Assembly: GCA_947846985.1 (NCBI GenBank)
Contig: CANTUZ010000007.1
Span: 28,152,355 to 28,216,354, forward strand
Length of the DNA: 64,000 nucleotides
Direction: 5' to 3'
From: Fratercula arctica
Taxonomy: Eukaryota > Chordata > Aves > Charadriiformes > Alcidae
Shown here: positions 26,398 to 38,900 of the stretch, in pieces
Layout: the number at the start of each line of letters is the position of its first letter
Numbering within the stretch: position 1 is the stretch's first letter
Notes under the pieces: generated by a model
What the model was told of the DNA's origin: nothing
What the model saw: only the letters and a program-made list of their open reading frames with translations
Database searches by the model: none
Program-made: the position numbers and the translations under genes

Positions 26398-28287
26398 AAA
26401 GTGGAAGAAGCATTTTTGTGATAGATTGCAGCCAGCTGAATTGTTGACAAAGCCATGATAAGCAATGGAGTAGAAGGTTAAGTTATGTAGGACTTGGCAG
26501 CTGACTTTCAATGAGAATTAGAGTACTGAATTGAATGTAGGCACAGAAATTATTAGTCCTTTCCTTTCCTGTTGTTTCTTTTGTATAACCCCATGTTACT
26601 ATGTAATAGCATCGCCTCCTTTAAAGATGTGAAGCTCTAAATGGTCTTATTTGTGGGTGTCTTGTTTGCTGTATAGCCATGGTAATCTTACAGGAGTTAA
26701 TGCTTTAAGAAACTGATGGGGAAGCAATAATAGAAATGTTCCTAATTTTACTACAATAATTCTCCACAATCTGCGCAAAACACTGGCTGTTACCTCCTGC
26801 TTCCCAGCAAAGATTTAAAAGCTGGGTGAGTTGCCATGTTACTTGAGACTTCATTATTTTTTACAAAGTATACTCCAGAGCATTTGCTAGAACATTATGA
26901 AGTATTATCATAAATGATTAAGCTGAACTATAATTGTCAAAATATGTGGAAAAAGCACATCTGGCAAGCCTGGCTTTTCCAATCCCTAATTCACATGACT
27001 CAGTAATTCAAAATGGATCCTTCTGACAGTGTGAATAAGACAGACCTTTTTGCAGGGAAGGCATGTGGTTCCTCAGCTTCCTCTAACACTGTGGCCACAT
27101 CTTGCTTGATCTAATCCACGGAAACATAGACCGAAGCTAGAGAAAGTCTGACCGATAGAATCGGGGAAACGTGTAGACAAGCAGAAACTTTGTTGATTGT
27201 CAAATCCAGTCTCATGCAGCCAGATTCATCCAATCATTTCTGTGTATTGATTATCCTAACTAGTTGTGGGTTTTTTGCATCTGCTGTTCCTATTCCCTTT
27301 TGCCCTCCTTGCTTATTAGATAATTATATTGTAGTTTCAAACCTAAGTGCGTTTATGGCCAATTTATGTCATGTGTTCTTGTGCCAGCGTCAACCTTTAG
27401 GTGAAATGATTCTTTTCCCTTGCTCTGGTTGGTTCTGTGATGAGAAAGAGTGGAAAATAGGTAAAATCCTTCTCAACTGTCATTTTGTGAGGTTATACAA
27501 ATGGCGAGTCTCTTCTTTAAAGTAAGTTTTAATTCCCTCAAAATACTACTAATGCAGATTGAATTTATTTTCCTTGGGTGGAATTGTATACATTATTCCA
27601 GATGAGACCCTACTGGTACTGTTTAAATACCTCTCCTGATCTAACCTTTCACAGCTGTATTACATTACAGGCTTGTGATCCTTCTATGATTGGACATTAG
27701 ATATGAATTTTTTCCTCTGTGTTTCCAAATAATGAGATGTTATTGTAAGCCTCCTATAATATTATTTTAATAATATGGCTGTCAAAGAGCATATCTCATA
27801 AAGATATTCTGTGATGAGATTGTACAGGGAGGATGGCTGAAGTGGAAGGCTTCTAGTTCCTATTTGTGCTGAGTTCCTGAAATACAGTAATCATCTCCAG
27901 GTGACATTTCCCTACTACCACTTTCCTTTCTCTTTCTGTGAAGTTTATAGAAATATTTTTGACAGGATTTACCTTTACAATAACATTAAGATCTTTAGGT
28001 GTATCGAAGTCTGATTGTGGAGGTCTTTAAAGGACTTCAGTATTCTGTTGCTATGTTTCTCTATTTTGATCACAAAAGGTTCTGCACCACCTTTGCTGTT
28101 CTTTTCCTGTTTCTTCACAGTATTATTATATATAAGGCTACTCTACTATCGTTTTGTATCTTGTAATACTTGCAAAACACTTAACGATTGCTGTTCTGAC
28201 ACGTTGCGATTACCTCTGATTCACATTGTCTATGAGGCAGCCCCCATTTGACATGATCATTTGCCCAGGAGCCTTGTTTTAACATAC

Positions 28288-28310
28288 TTTTTTTTTTTTT
28301 TTTTTTTTTT
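28288..28310. repeat. Poly-T tract (23 T) followed by CCTAG
   Basis: Twenty-three T are followed directly by CCTAG and then TTAACACCAGTCAGCC. On the + strand this has the form of a polypyrimidine tract plus a 3' splice acceptor. On the - strand it has the form of a poly-A tail ending a retrocopy. Neither reading is confirmed: the downstream sequence has no recognisable coding frame, and no target-site duplication was found near the tract. Confidence 0.9.
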
Positions 28311-28939
28311 CCTAGTTAACACCAGTCAGCCAGGTGTCCACTGTCCACAGCCAGTGTCAGTCACTCCACTACAGTGAGCCAGGTCACCTTTATTTTCTCT
28401 GAATTTCTTTGTCTCCTCCACTGGTCCTTTACTTGCCAACCCCTTCCACCCCTTGTAGCTTTTAAAGAAAAGGTTCAAAGCAGCACACTTTTCCTGTTTA
28501 CTGATCTCCTTATTTTGGGTTCCTCTACAATTTCACTTGCAATGTGGCAGTTGGTTAGTATTTGTAAAGCACTTTGAAAACCTTTGTGTAAATTCTGGTT
28601 GTTTCATCTTGCATGACTTTTGCCAGATAGAAGCAGCAGATGAAGCTTTTGTAATTATTTAACTGCTCAGGGGCTAGAATAAAATGAGGTACTGTATATG
28701 CCAAGGTTCACCTCTTTTGTATACTTCAGCTTCCCAAGACTGTATAAGATAGTACTGAAGAGGTGTGGTAGAAAGGTTCAAAAAGTCGCCTTATAGAATC
28801 TGCATCCTCAGCAGCGGTTTTAGCGAAGGAGGACTATATTGCTGGATGTGTTGATAGTCTCCCCTGCTTTAACCCTCAGATATGAGGTGAATGTGCTTGA
28901 GTTTTCTCAGTCTCTGTGCAGAGGGGGTACAGCTGAGAA

Positions 28940-29080
28940 ATCTCACCCTGCATGAAGCCATCGTCACCCCTCTGCCTCGAGAGCCAAAGCTCCAGCTCCC
29001 AGCCCCGTCTGACAGTACGCGAGGGCGCGTTGCTAAGCAGTACCGTTAGGCATGTTATGTACAGAGGGGGGCAGCGAGGA
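28940..29080. other. Small GC-richer spot with a tight CpG cluster
   Basis: Four CpG dinucleotides fall within 12 bases at 29018-29029 (ACGCGAGGGCGCG), with others at CATCG, CTCGAG, CCCGTC, ACCGTT and CAGCGAGG nearby. Vertebrate non-coding DNA is normally depleted of CpG, so such a cluster suggests an unmethylated regulatory element or a relatively young insertion. The CAGAGGGGGGCAGCG word at about 29061-29075 partly resembles a CTCF core but has mismatches. Confidence 0.45.
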
Positions 29081-29416
29081 TTCAGCAGCAGACTTAAATT
29101 ATCATTGCTGAGCAATCGAATAAAAACTTGGCTTGGAAAGTATTGAATATTTTCTGACTTCAAATAACAACTGTTTTTTACCTCTTGTGTTCGTTGTTGC
29201 TGTGTTGTGGTGGAGGTGGCTGGGTATCTCTTTAGGCTAGGCGGTCTGTCAAGAGTAATTAAAAAAAATAAATGAGGCAGACCTTAAGGAATCTTAAGTC
29301 ATCTGATGTCCCCGGTTTGCAGGTAGGAGTGTATGGGAATGTGTCAGAGACAGCAGGCTGGCTGGTGGGATGTGTGGGAGGGGAAGGTGCAAGGTGGACG
29401 AAGGGTGAGAGCTGTG

Positions 29417-29510
29417 TAAGAACAGCCATATGGCACCAGACCAAAGGTCCGCGCTGTTCAGTGTCCATCAGTTCTCAAACAGAACAGATACCTACAGAAG
29501 AACTTGGTGA
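29417..29510 (+). repeat. Ancient amniote interspersed repeat fragment
   Basis: The phrase AAGAACAGCCATA, then CAGACCAAAGGTCC, then CAGTGTCC and an A/C-rich stretch with CAGAACAG follow the order of a repeat common in turtle, crocodilian and bird genomes. That repeat reads approximately AACAGCCATACTGGGTCAGACCAAAGGTCC...CAGTATCCTGT. The first 35 bases match well and the rest is diverged. I recall the pattern but not a certain family name. A repeat-library search would settle it. Confidence 0.5.
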
Positions 29511-30043
29511 GCAAGTGCTTTGCAGTTTGTGTATCTGTGATTTTTTTTTTTTAATTTATTTTTTGAGTTGGCAGGTGGTATGTTTGTATTTAGTAACTCT
29601 TGATGGATTTTTTTTTTCTTACGTAAATGTCTGTCACTTTTAATCCTTGTATGTTGTTCTGTGTTAGTAAATTACTCTATTTTTGTAGAAATACCTCAGT
29701 TTGTAAATTCCAGTGTTCTTGGCAAATTTTTATTGTTATCATTCCTTTATTTTCTTCTTATTCTCTTTTTTCTGCTGGAAAAGCAGAAAAAAATCTCCAG
29801 AAAAACTGCTCTAAGCAGAAAATGTTATCTTTTACAGTAACTTTTTAATGAGAAAGAAAGTTTTGTCCCTTTATCATATGGGGAAATATCTCAGTGTATA
29901 CCATCTCTGCAGAGGAATTAAGTAGGTTCCATTCCATTGCAGATGTGAAGCAGTTGAGGAGGAATTTCATGTACTTAGTCCTTCAGGTTGTTAGAAGTTG
30001 CTGTTCATCAGAAGGAACCCAAAGCCCTGTATATCCTGAGTGC

Positions 30044-30440
30044 TAGAGGAGGAAGCAGGTGTGTAACTATACTGTAGGTGGGAGGGTAATCAGCAGGACA
30101 AAAGGGTTTGAGATCAGGAGGCACAGGACCAGGGCTGGATGGAAATGGAGCCTGGCAACAAATGGGAGGAGGTATAGATATAGGCGTAGGTTGGAAGGCA
30201 AGGTGTTAGAACAAGAGGTGAGGAACTGGAGAAGAGCTAAAGGATTTTAAGGGCTAGGGGTCAGCAGAGCGAAAGCAAAAGAGGAGCCATTAGCAAAAGT
30301 TGGTAACAAAGAAAGGAAAAGTAGTACAGAAGACAGCAAGGAGGGAATGGACGTAAGGTCAGAAGCTGAGTGGAAAAGCTGGGTAAATGGAAGCTGGACA
30401 GAATAGCAACAGGAGAGAGTCCTAGGAAAGCTGAAACTGT
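30044..30440 (+). other. Purine-rich, strand-asymmetric segment (about 400 bp)
   Basis: Over roughly 400 bases the + strand is dominated by A and G (for example GGAGGAAGCAGG, AAAGAAAGGAAAAG, GACAGCAAGGAGGGAATGG), with few pyrimidine runs. The complementary strand therefore stays open for 119 codons (30247-30606, - strand), giving a Ser/Leu/Phe-rich product of no recognised family. The cause may be an old repeat, a polypurine structural element or mutational strand bias. Confidence 0.6.
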
Positions 30441-31197
30441 GTGTGCTTTTGGCTGTGTTGAAGGTCTCTGGAAATTTGATTCTTCTCATGTGTTTGAGAA
30501 TCCTTAGTGAGAAAAAATTAATCTGATATTTGTCATTTTGAAACTCTTTCCTATATTCTCTGTGTCTGCTTGTGAAGAGCAGGTCTGTAGAGATTATAAC
30601 TAGCATTGCACTCTTGAGAGGGCTGTGGCACTGCTTTCTTTAAGGTTTGGATATCACTGGTTAATGCAGGTCTATCAGTCTATTTATGAGCCTGCTACAG
30701 ACCCCATACAGAAATGTATGAAGACCTCAGAAATTATTTATGATGCATTTACAGCATAAATAGCTAAGCTGTCAACTATGATTGTAAAGTTCTTCCTCTA
30801 CTTCTGCCCTGTGCTTTTCATTTAATATGGCTTTGTTCAGCTAAACAATTCATAATTAAAATAGGAAATGATGGAAACTTAGAAACAAAGCAATCCTGTG
30901 ATGGCTTTTAATAGCTGTAATAAAATATTGAGCATATAATGTCTGCCAGTGTGGTGTAGACACACAGACTGTCTGTGACTGATGTTAGAGCTAGTTAAAA
31001 GTGAATCAAGATGTAAGGAGACTTCTGGAAATGAAGGGAGAAAAACTTTGGAAATTTTGCAAGGCTTGAGTTTGAAAAGGATATTTTTCTTCCAGCAGGT
31101 TTGGATTTCCAGCCTGAGGTGGAATTCACCATACATTGTTCCCTGTAATATTAAACTGGTTTGCCCCTGTAGTGTCTTAACTCAGCTAAGAAGAAAA

Positions 31198-31227
31198 GTA
31201 TATATGTGTATATATATACATATGTGT
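31198..31227. repeat. Short TA/TG alternating microsatellite
   Basis: Alternating purine-pyrimidine sequence reading GTATATATGTGTATATATATACATATGTGT, partly self-complementary around TGTATATATATACA. A minor microsatellite. Confidence 0.85.
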
Positions 31228-32795
31228 TTTGTAAAGAAAAATTATTCTGAAAAGAACATGAAATAGTTGGTCTGGCATCATGGTAGACCTGCACGAACAG
31301 ATGTGTCTTGGACTAGATAGAAGATGCCATCATAAAGTCACATCAATCATTACTTCAGACTTCTGGATTGCGCAAGTCATGACGTAAATTGATTGAGTTC
31401 CATCCTCAAACAAGTCAAACATTTTGTCCAATTGTCAATGGGAGGCAAGAGTTTTAGAATCCCATTCATTACACCACAGGCAGTAATCCCTCACATGACT
31501 TTTCAGCTGCAATTTAATCATGGCCACTTTATGTACACTTATTCCTCTATCGATGTTATTTTTCAGCTTGAATGTATGTTCTCTGGGTATATTTATAGAT
31601 AGCAATTGTAATAGTTTGCAGCTTTCATTTTGGAAAGCCACACAAAATCAGGCTCAGATAGACTCCCCGTTTTTCTCACCATCCCAGTAGTTTTGCTGCA
31701 TGCCTATTCCACAGCAAATTCCTTTCTGGAACACAAGACATTACAAATGAGGACATTTGCTGAAGATGATATTAGCTGTTTCCACCCTCACACCGTGCTG
31801 ATGTCACGTAGTGTCTTGTGATAGACTGCACTACTGGGTTCCTTGTCAGCGTTTCCAACTGCTAACACGTTGTCACAAAATTTTTAGCAATGCTAATAAC
31901 GATCTGTTTCTACTGACAGAAGATGACTGAGACTATTTTTGTGGCGTATAATAGTTCAAGCTAGATAATCCTTTAAGTGGTGTTTAAAGAACAAATGATG
32001 GGCTCTTAATTTCTTGCTCTAGGAGATAAAGATAGATAAAGTGCTGACCTTTTTGTCAGGTAAGAGAGTTGAGTCCTTTTTGGTGTTTCTGGGGCCATAC
32101 AGAATTGAGAAATTGCTGAAGGAAGGAGACAGAGCAAGGAAGACAGAAAACAACCCCCTGTTTTCCTCCAGCTTCCCTGACAAGGAAAGATTTCACACAT
32201 TATGTAGTGCATTAGAATTAGGAGAAAACATTTTATTTACTAGCTTCTGCATGAGATGTTTAACTGGCAATATGAAATGGCCTTTTTCTAGACATAGTCT
32301 AAAAGTTTCTCTGCACTTGGGAGATTGGCAGGAGAAATCCAGTAACTAAATTTTCGCTGATTTTTATGGAGACTGCCAGTGGAAATGTGAAACTGGAATT
32401 AAATCAAATGCAGTATGTTAACAGTAATTGTGATATATGGCACCACAAAAGTTTTGGTACTTTGTTTTGACTCTTCTAAGTCAGACTGAACCTCCTTAGT
32501 ATTCAGAAGTTTGTTGAAAGTCTCCTAACTTTGACCTCCTGAAAAACCCTATTATTAATATTTGTGACTTCTGAATTGTTCTGAAATGCTGACTTTCCCT
32601 GTCACATTAGTTCCCTCCATTCTGTTTCCAGGCACATTTTGGCAATGCAGAGATGTGTAGAAAAATAAAATAAGGGAGAAAAAGAAAACAGCGTAATACT
32701 TTGCAGCCTCCGGGAGTCCTGGTGGGGACCTGACATCCGTATGCAATGCAAATACTTAGTTCTGGAGTTCTGGCCTAGATGTCAAAACAGTTATA

Positions 32796-32845
32796 TTGGA
32801 CCACGTGTTACTTGGACCATGCGTTAACTTGGACCATGCATGAAT
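32796..32845. repeat. Imperfect 16-17 bp tandem repeat, three copies
   Basis: TTGGACCACGTGTTAC, TTGGACCATGCGTTAAC and TTGGACCATGCATGAA begin at 32796, 32812 and 32829. The first copy contains the palindromic E-box CACGTG. This is a local duplication with point differences, so it is not very recent. Confidence 0.85.
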
Positions 32846-33063
32846 TGCTTAAGCACACATTCAAATACTAGTTGGGTTGCCTAAACCTCAGGCTATTCTT
32901 TTGAGGATGATTTATTTAATAGTATAAAATTCACTGTGTCATTCCTGAATGATGATGAAATATCTTTATTCCTTTTTGGTTGTTATAAACACCATCATAC
33001 TTCATCCTTTGATTCTGTGGGGAGGGTCAGAGTGTAGGAGTCTCACTGGAACAAACTCTTTCA

Positions 33064-33092
33064 TTTTTTTTTCTTTTCTTTTTTTTTTTTTT
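33064..33092. repeat. T-rich low-complexity tract
   Basis: Twenty-nine bases of T interrupted by two C, followed by ATCTGG. No adjoining retrocopy is recognised. Confidence 0.9.
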
Positions 33093-35857
33093 ATCTGGTG
33101 GGTGTGGCAAGACCGCATGTCTGTGGGCCTCTATCCTAAGACAGTATCTTCGTGGCACTGAGTTTGACAGTGTACAGAAATTGTGCATTTGCTTCATGCT
33201 AAATTCAGTGCATAAATGAGATTTTAATGGTGCCTGAAAGTCAGTCAAGGTTTGAAATATAAAATGAAGTGTATGGCTCAGTTATTCTTATGTTGATCTC
33301 CACACCAACCTAAATGCAATACCTTCAGAACAAATTTCACCGCAAAAGCCTAAAATAATACTGAATTCTCTCACCTGTGTTATATACAATTGGCTTACTG
33401 AGGTGTTTGCAGAAATGTCAGTAAAAAGGTGCAATCAGAAGTGCAGTTAGCAGATTTGAGCATTCAGTAGCTCATGTTTGTCTTTGGGTTTTTTTTCCCT
33501 TACCTTTGGTTTGATGAGAAATGCGAATCCCCCCCATTTTTCCATCAGTTTCACCTTTAGGCATGAATCGCTCACGGAATGCCCACCCAGATGCTGGTAG
33601 AACTGTGGCTGTCAGAGTACCGCAAGCAGCCTCCCGCAACACACAGTGGGGGATCAAAGGAATCCATGTGCTCTTTTTCCTCTAACGTGACCATTTGTAT
33701 TTCTGAAATCCAAAATTTTGCAGCTGTGCTGGAATATCCTGTGGAGGAGGAACAGAAAGCTTTAGATGCAGTTTGTCCCTCTGTTAGGGAGCGTGTGTCT
33801 TTGTGAAGGGAGTATGTGTGTGAGGCAAATGCACATATCATTCTGAAACTGATAAAAATTCCTCCATGCTGCAGGGAAAATTTCACTTGCTATTGGCCAA
33901 AGATGTTTCCTGTATCAGTTTAACAGCTGGTCTTGTTTTACTGATATGGAAATATTATCCCACTTCCCAAAAATTCATGAGGTTGGAGAGAGCTGACGTA
34001 GACGCGATTCTAATTGTGTGTTGCACAATGGAAATCATACTTGCAAAGGAAAGTTTGTTAATAATTTTTGTTCATTTATTTCCCCTGTATTGTCTGTACG
34101 TACAATATTATTTCTGTGTACACTATAATGCATGCTATTACACATATTCCCCTTCTCCCACCTGGACCCTGAAAAAGTGGAGGGAAAAGTGCTTTTTAGA
34201 ATTGCTCAAAGAGAAGTTATAAGCACCTAAATGCACGTACGTTGTTATCCAGATCTTAACAGTCTGGATGTCTGTGTCAGGAGTCGTATTTCCCTGCCTT
34301 TGGAAAGACTTATAGAGCAGTTGGCATGGATTGTAAGTGTTATGGCCTTTTGTGAAGGAAAGGGAATTCTATCAAGGAAACATTTTACAGTTCGGAGACG
34401 CCGTGAGATGAAAAATTAAGGAACTACTCTTGTGCTTCTGTAAAATCCCACAGACCGCGCTTTCCTCTGCTGTATTCCCTTAAGCACATATGGTATACAC
34501 CAGAAACTGAGAGGAACTTATATGGGAGGAGACCATGCCACTTGTATCAGATTCATATCAGGATAGTTTCTTATGCAAGAGAAATTCTCTAGTGGCCATT
34601 ATCAATCAAATAATCAATTATGGCTGATGCTGCAACAAACCCAAGGTAGTTATTTCACAGATATAGATGTAGTTGACTAGAAAAAAAATCCCTTACCGTG
34701 GCCATTTTAATATCCCAAGTAAGAAAATAGAATTCTTTGTTTCCATGATTCTTAACCTAGATTTAGCATGCTGCAGAGAGATTTCTCTGACATGTTCAGT
34801 GATAGCAGAAAAATACGTGGTGGTGCATTAAAAGCTGTAGAGCAAAGGAAGTTTGGGGAACTTAATCAGAGCCTTAGGCAAGAAAAGGATGTGTAACACT
34901 GATATGTACGTTTTGCTTTTGCTGTAGTTAATGAAAAATGTTATGCCAACACTGTGTTTTGTCCCTTATGGTTTAGCAATGCAGAACCAATCCTTTTTAT
35001 TCTTTGTGTTTTGTGTTTTTCTTCTCTTAATGTTACTTAATCTGGAAATAAAAATGTTTGATTTCTGTCATTCCCCTTGGCTACTTTGCTTAAAATGGTG
35101 CTTAATTGTTTTCACTTTAAAGGGATGGTGCCAGGTTTAAAGGTTTATTATATTTTCATGGATTTTGTTTTAAGATTGCCTTTTTTTATACGCTTCTCCT
35201 TGACACCTGTCATCACATTAGGCTTTTCAAACTTAGCCACCATCAGTCTGAAAGGAATTGTTAGTGAATTGTCAGGTTGCCACAAAGACCAAGTTTCTTT
35301 TCATTGTCTCCTTGCAGCACTAATCAAGACAATTCTTTTACTCAGCACACTGCAGTAAATGCCTCCTATTATTACACATGTCATCAGGAAGACTTGAATG
35401 AACTCTGTGGGTTTTGTTGGGAGCAATGGATGTTTATGTTCCTAATTGTCCTTGTGTAACTGCCAACTTCCTCGCTGTAGTTTTGAGAGAGGGCATGTAG
35501 AGAACCATTGCAGTTCTCCAGTGGACTACTTAGTACCTCCCTCTACTCTACAGGGTGGGTTTGGTTTTCTTTCTTTTCTTTGAGTACAGATGCTGCTGCT
35601 TGTGCTTCAGGTCCTGGTACATTATTGATCAAAGCATAGAGAATGCAGAAATAGCATTTGAACTGAGGTTGTATGGATGAGAGAAATCAACTGTTGTCAG
35701 AAGCTTACTGTTTTCTATTTCAATTTCAAGATATTTAGGATGTTTCCACTGGCACCATCTTAAAATTCTGCCAGTCCCCATTTATCTAAGGAATGATTTA
35801 TGCTTAAAATTAATCATCTCTCAGTTTTAATTTTTTTCTTTAATATTTCTCTTCAAG

Positions 35858-35900
35858 TTTTGTTTGGGTTTTTTTTTGTTTTTGTTTTTTTTTTTTTTTT
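35858..35900. repeat. T/G-rich low-complexity tract ending in 16 T
   Basis: TTTTGTTTGGG followed by nine T, G, five T, G and a final uninterrupted run of 16 T at 35885-35900. It is similar in style to the T/G lead-in of the tract at 6150-6174. Confidence 0.9.
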
Positions 35901-38900
35901 ACTCTTAACGTTATTCCCAATTTCCAGATTTCATTTCCCTTAAATATGTTGAACAGTTCAATTTTCCTACCCTGTTGTCTGTTTCAGTAGGTTGCAGTCA
36001 AATTTGGTTATAGCTAATTAGAGAAAACTTGTTTCAGCACTTTGAAGATTGTCCTTTCCTTCATAGCATAAACAATTTTAATTCTGAAGGCCACATTCAC
36101 CTCTTGTCTAGAGCACTAAGACCGATGAATTGACTGCTCCTGAGGTTATGGTTCCTGACCTGAATAAAAGAGCAATAAATCAAAGTACGTTCACTGGCAT
36201 TGAAGCAGGCTTCAACGGTGTGGAATCAACATGCCAGTTCCAAATTGTAATTTCACTAAAAATAGCTTAGTTTAACAATTTTGACAGTTGTAAACTTGAA
36301 AGATCTAGGCACACTGTCCATCTTGCTTTGTCTCATATGTTCTGTCAACAGTGCATCTTTTGAAAATAAAACCATAAAAATGTTAAACGTCCTCCATTCT
36401 TTGCTAGTTGTCCCCATCCCTGCCCTCTGCATAAGGAAACTCAAATTTAACAGTGATTTTTCAAAGGCAAAACAGAAGAATCCTTCTGTGAGTGGTGGCT
36501 CTGGGATGGGAGGAGGGGTAGAATTTTGAATCCATATCTCCCCTTTATCACTTCCCTTTTCTGGGTCTGTCTGTGTTTCTGGGAAACAAAAGACAAATTA
36601 ACAACTGTGTTAAGAGTTCATTAGTTCTTCCAGGGGGCACAATGCAGCTGCTCCTGTTTCATTCATTCACAGATGAAAAGTTTACTGTATTTTCTCCTAT
36701 CAAGACTTACCACCCAATCCGTAATTCATCCAAGCTCTAGTCAGCAAACATTTAAGCATGTATTTAATACTAGGCACACTATTTGTCCTTCAGCTTCCAT
36801 AGACTGCATGGGTGGGTTAGAGTTACAGCCATATTTAAATTCTTAGATGAATTGGGCAGCAGTTACTTCACATTGGGGAAAGAGAAATAAAGTAAACTTT
36901 TTAATCTGTGGTTAAAGTTTCTTGGTAATGCCAAACTTAACTCTTCAGGTGGCCATTTCCCTGCCAGAAAAGCACGTGTTTTTATGTATTGCTTTAACAC
37001 CAATTAATTGCTCTCTGCCTTACAAAATGCCTGAGGTTGAACCACACTTTGCTGCATCAGAATTTAACACTGCTATTGGTCTGTGGGGAGAAAAAACAGG
37101 AATTAGAAGAGACAAGAATGCTGGGGAGCAGTAATCTTTTATTTATGTATAATGCTGTACATTTCCTAACTGTACTGTGAGTGTTCCTTCTAACTCCCAC
37201 TAATTATGGTGACTGGCATGTGGCATGTGATGGAGCCTCGGGAGAAGTGGGATACATACAGCTGTTCAGATCTGGCACATGGCACTCGAGTTTGCATTTG
37301 CTGGCAGGCCAGACTCTCTCTTTTCAACGAGAGAAACAGGGATGCTGCAGTTTGCTTCAAGTTGTGTTTGTTGCACAAAAGGAGACTTTATTAGAGGGAG
37401 CTGAATTACTTTCTGATTTTTCCCAGAGGAGTTGTACACACAGAATGGGAACATGGCTCCAGAAAACTGGTTCCACTGAATTTGCAGAGGTCCTTGCTTG
37501 CATCTATCTATTTGTTCCAGCTCTAAATCACCCACATATTGCTTATTCTGTATCATAGCTGGTAAAAAAGGTAACGTTTGGCTAAAAAAGGTGATGGCTG
37601 CATATAGCATTAACCACTGAAAAAAATATAAATTTACCTAGAGCTATTAAGGTTTGTGATTTTTGTCTTTGTTCAGAGGAAGGCAAGGAGGAAGCGTGTT
37701 TTCAAATCATTGCCATTACTTTTTCAAGGTGCTCATTTTACAAAATGCATTTCCCAACAGTCATATTGGTTCCAGCATTATTAATTTAGTGAGCTCAGGC
37801 AGAAGTCTTCCTGACTTTTAAGTGTGTACCTGCAGAAAGTGGTAATGACATACCAGACTCGCTGCTCTTGAGGCTAGATTTGTACCCTTGTTGCACAAAT
37901 TGAAAGTAAGCCAAATAAATTCTTTCCCACTCTTGGGAAACATGTGTTATCCTAAGTGCAAGACTAGGAGAAATGTGTTAATTGTTTGACACTTCATCAT
38001 TTACAATACTCATTAAAGGAGATAACGATGATGCCACAAATACTGACCTGACAAAATTTTTTAGATCTCCAAGGTGGCTACTGAATTCTTAATATATTGG
38101 CGAGAGTTTTCAGAAGATTCTGTAAGGATATAGTCCATCTATCTACAATCCAATAAACCTTTATTTGTTTCCAACTTCTTCCCATACACATGATGTTAAT
38201 ATTCACATTTTCAAAGGTGAAACCATGGACGCATCTGGTCAGGGGGCTACAGTATTACAACTGGTGAATACACTATGTCCCCTGTGATGGTGTGGCATTG
38301 CTTGGTAATTTTTGTTTTGCTATTACAAAAGACATTTTAAATAGAGCAAAAACAAATACATTCTTTCTGTTTTCTTTTCCCTAGGCATCAAAGAAAAAAA
38401 CGTGCTATTTTATTAAATTCTCTTTTGCTGTGAAGCCTTTCTTTAACAGTTCTTTCAAATGGAGCCCAGGGATATCCTTCATCATTTCCTCTATTGGTTT
38501 CTTCTCACTGTAAACTTAATGGAAGCACTCGGGCTTGTAGTGAAGAGGAAACTCACAGGCGAGTGACAGAAGCATCATAAGCTTCAGGGAGCTAGTTTAA
38601 CATGGTTAATTAAAGGGGTGATCAGTTCAGGGCAGCACCGAATGTGAACGATTGATAGACAAATCTCTAAAGTCAGTCTCTAGATGAATGCTCTAAATAT
38701 GAGAAAAGACCTATCAACTTATTGGAGCTTATACTTATTTATCAGGGGGAAAAAAACCCTCACAGTAGCAACTCAAATTAGTACATGGAGCAAACCCATG
38801 TGTTTGCTATTTCCCGCCTTAAATTTTGGTGCCCTAGGTGTACAGTGCGTTACATAGATTATTTGAATAGATTACCTTTGGTTTAGTACCTTGGCTTTGG

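Larger units (their letters stand above)
15211..28287. other. Non-coding stretch, no gene seen
   Basis: Mostly featureless AT-rich DNA. The longest open frame is 111 codons (27190-27525, + strand), without recognisable motifs. The block holds the candidate regulatory segment at 17580-17920, a GC-richer spot near 16750-16980 and the T-rich tract at 26366-26397. Nothing else can be supported. Confidence 0.6.
30441..35857. other. Non-coding stretch, no gene seen
   Basis: AT-rich DNA with no open frame above about 120 codons and no recognisable product. It includes the TA/TG tract at 31198-31227, the imperfect tandem repeat at 32796-32845 and the T-rich tract at 33064-33092. Confidence 0.6.

Noticed and set aside
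37181..37610. Overlapping 125-codon (+) and 114-codon (-) frames
   Set aside because: Opposite-strand overlap and no known relatives for either product; treated as chance.
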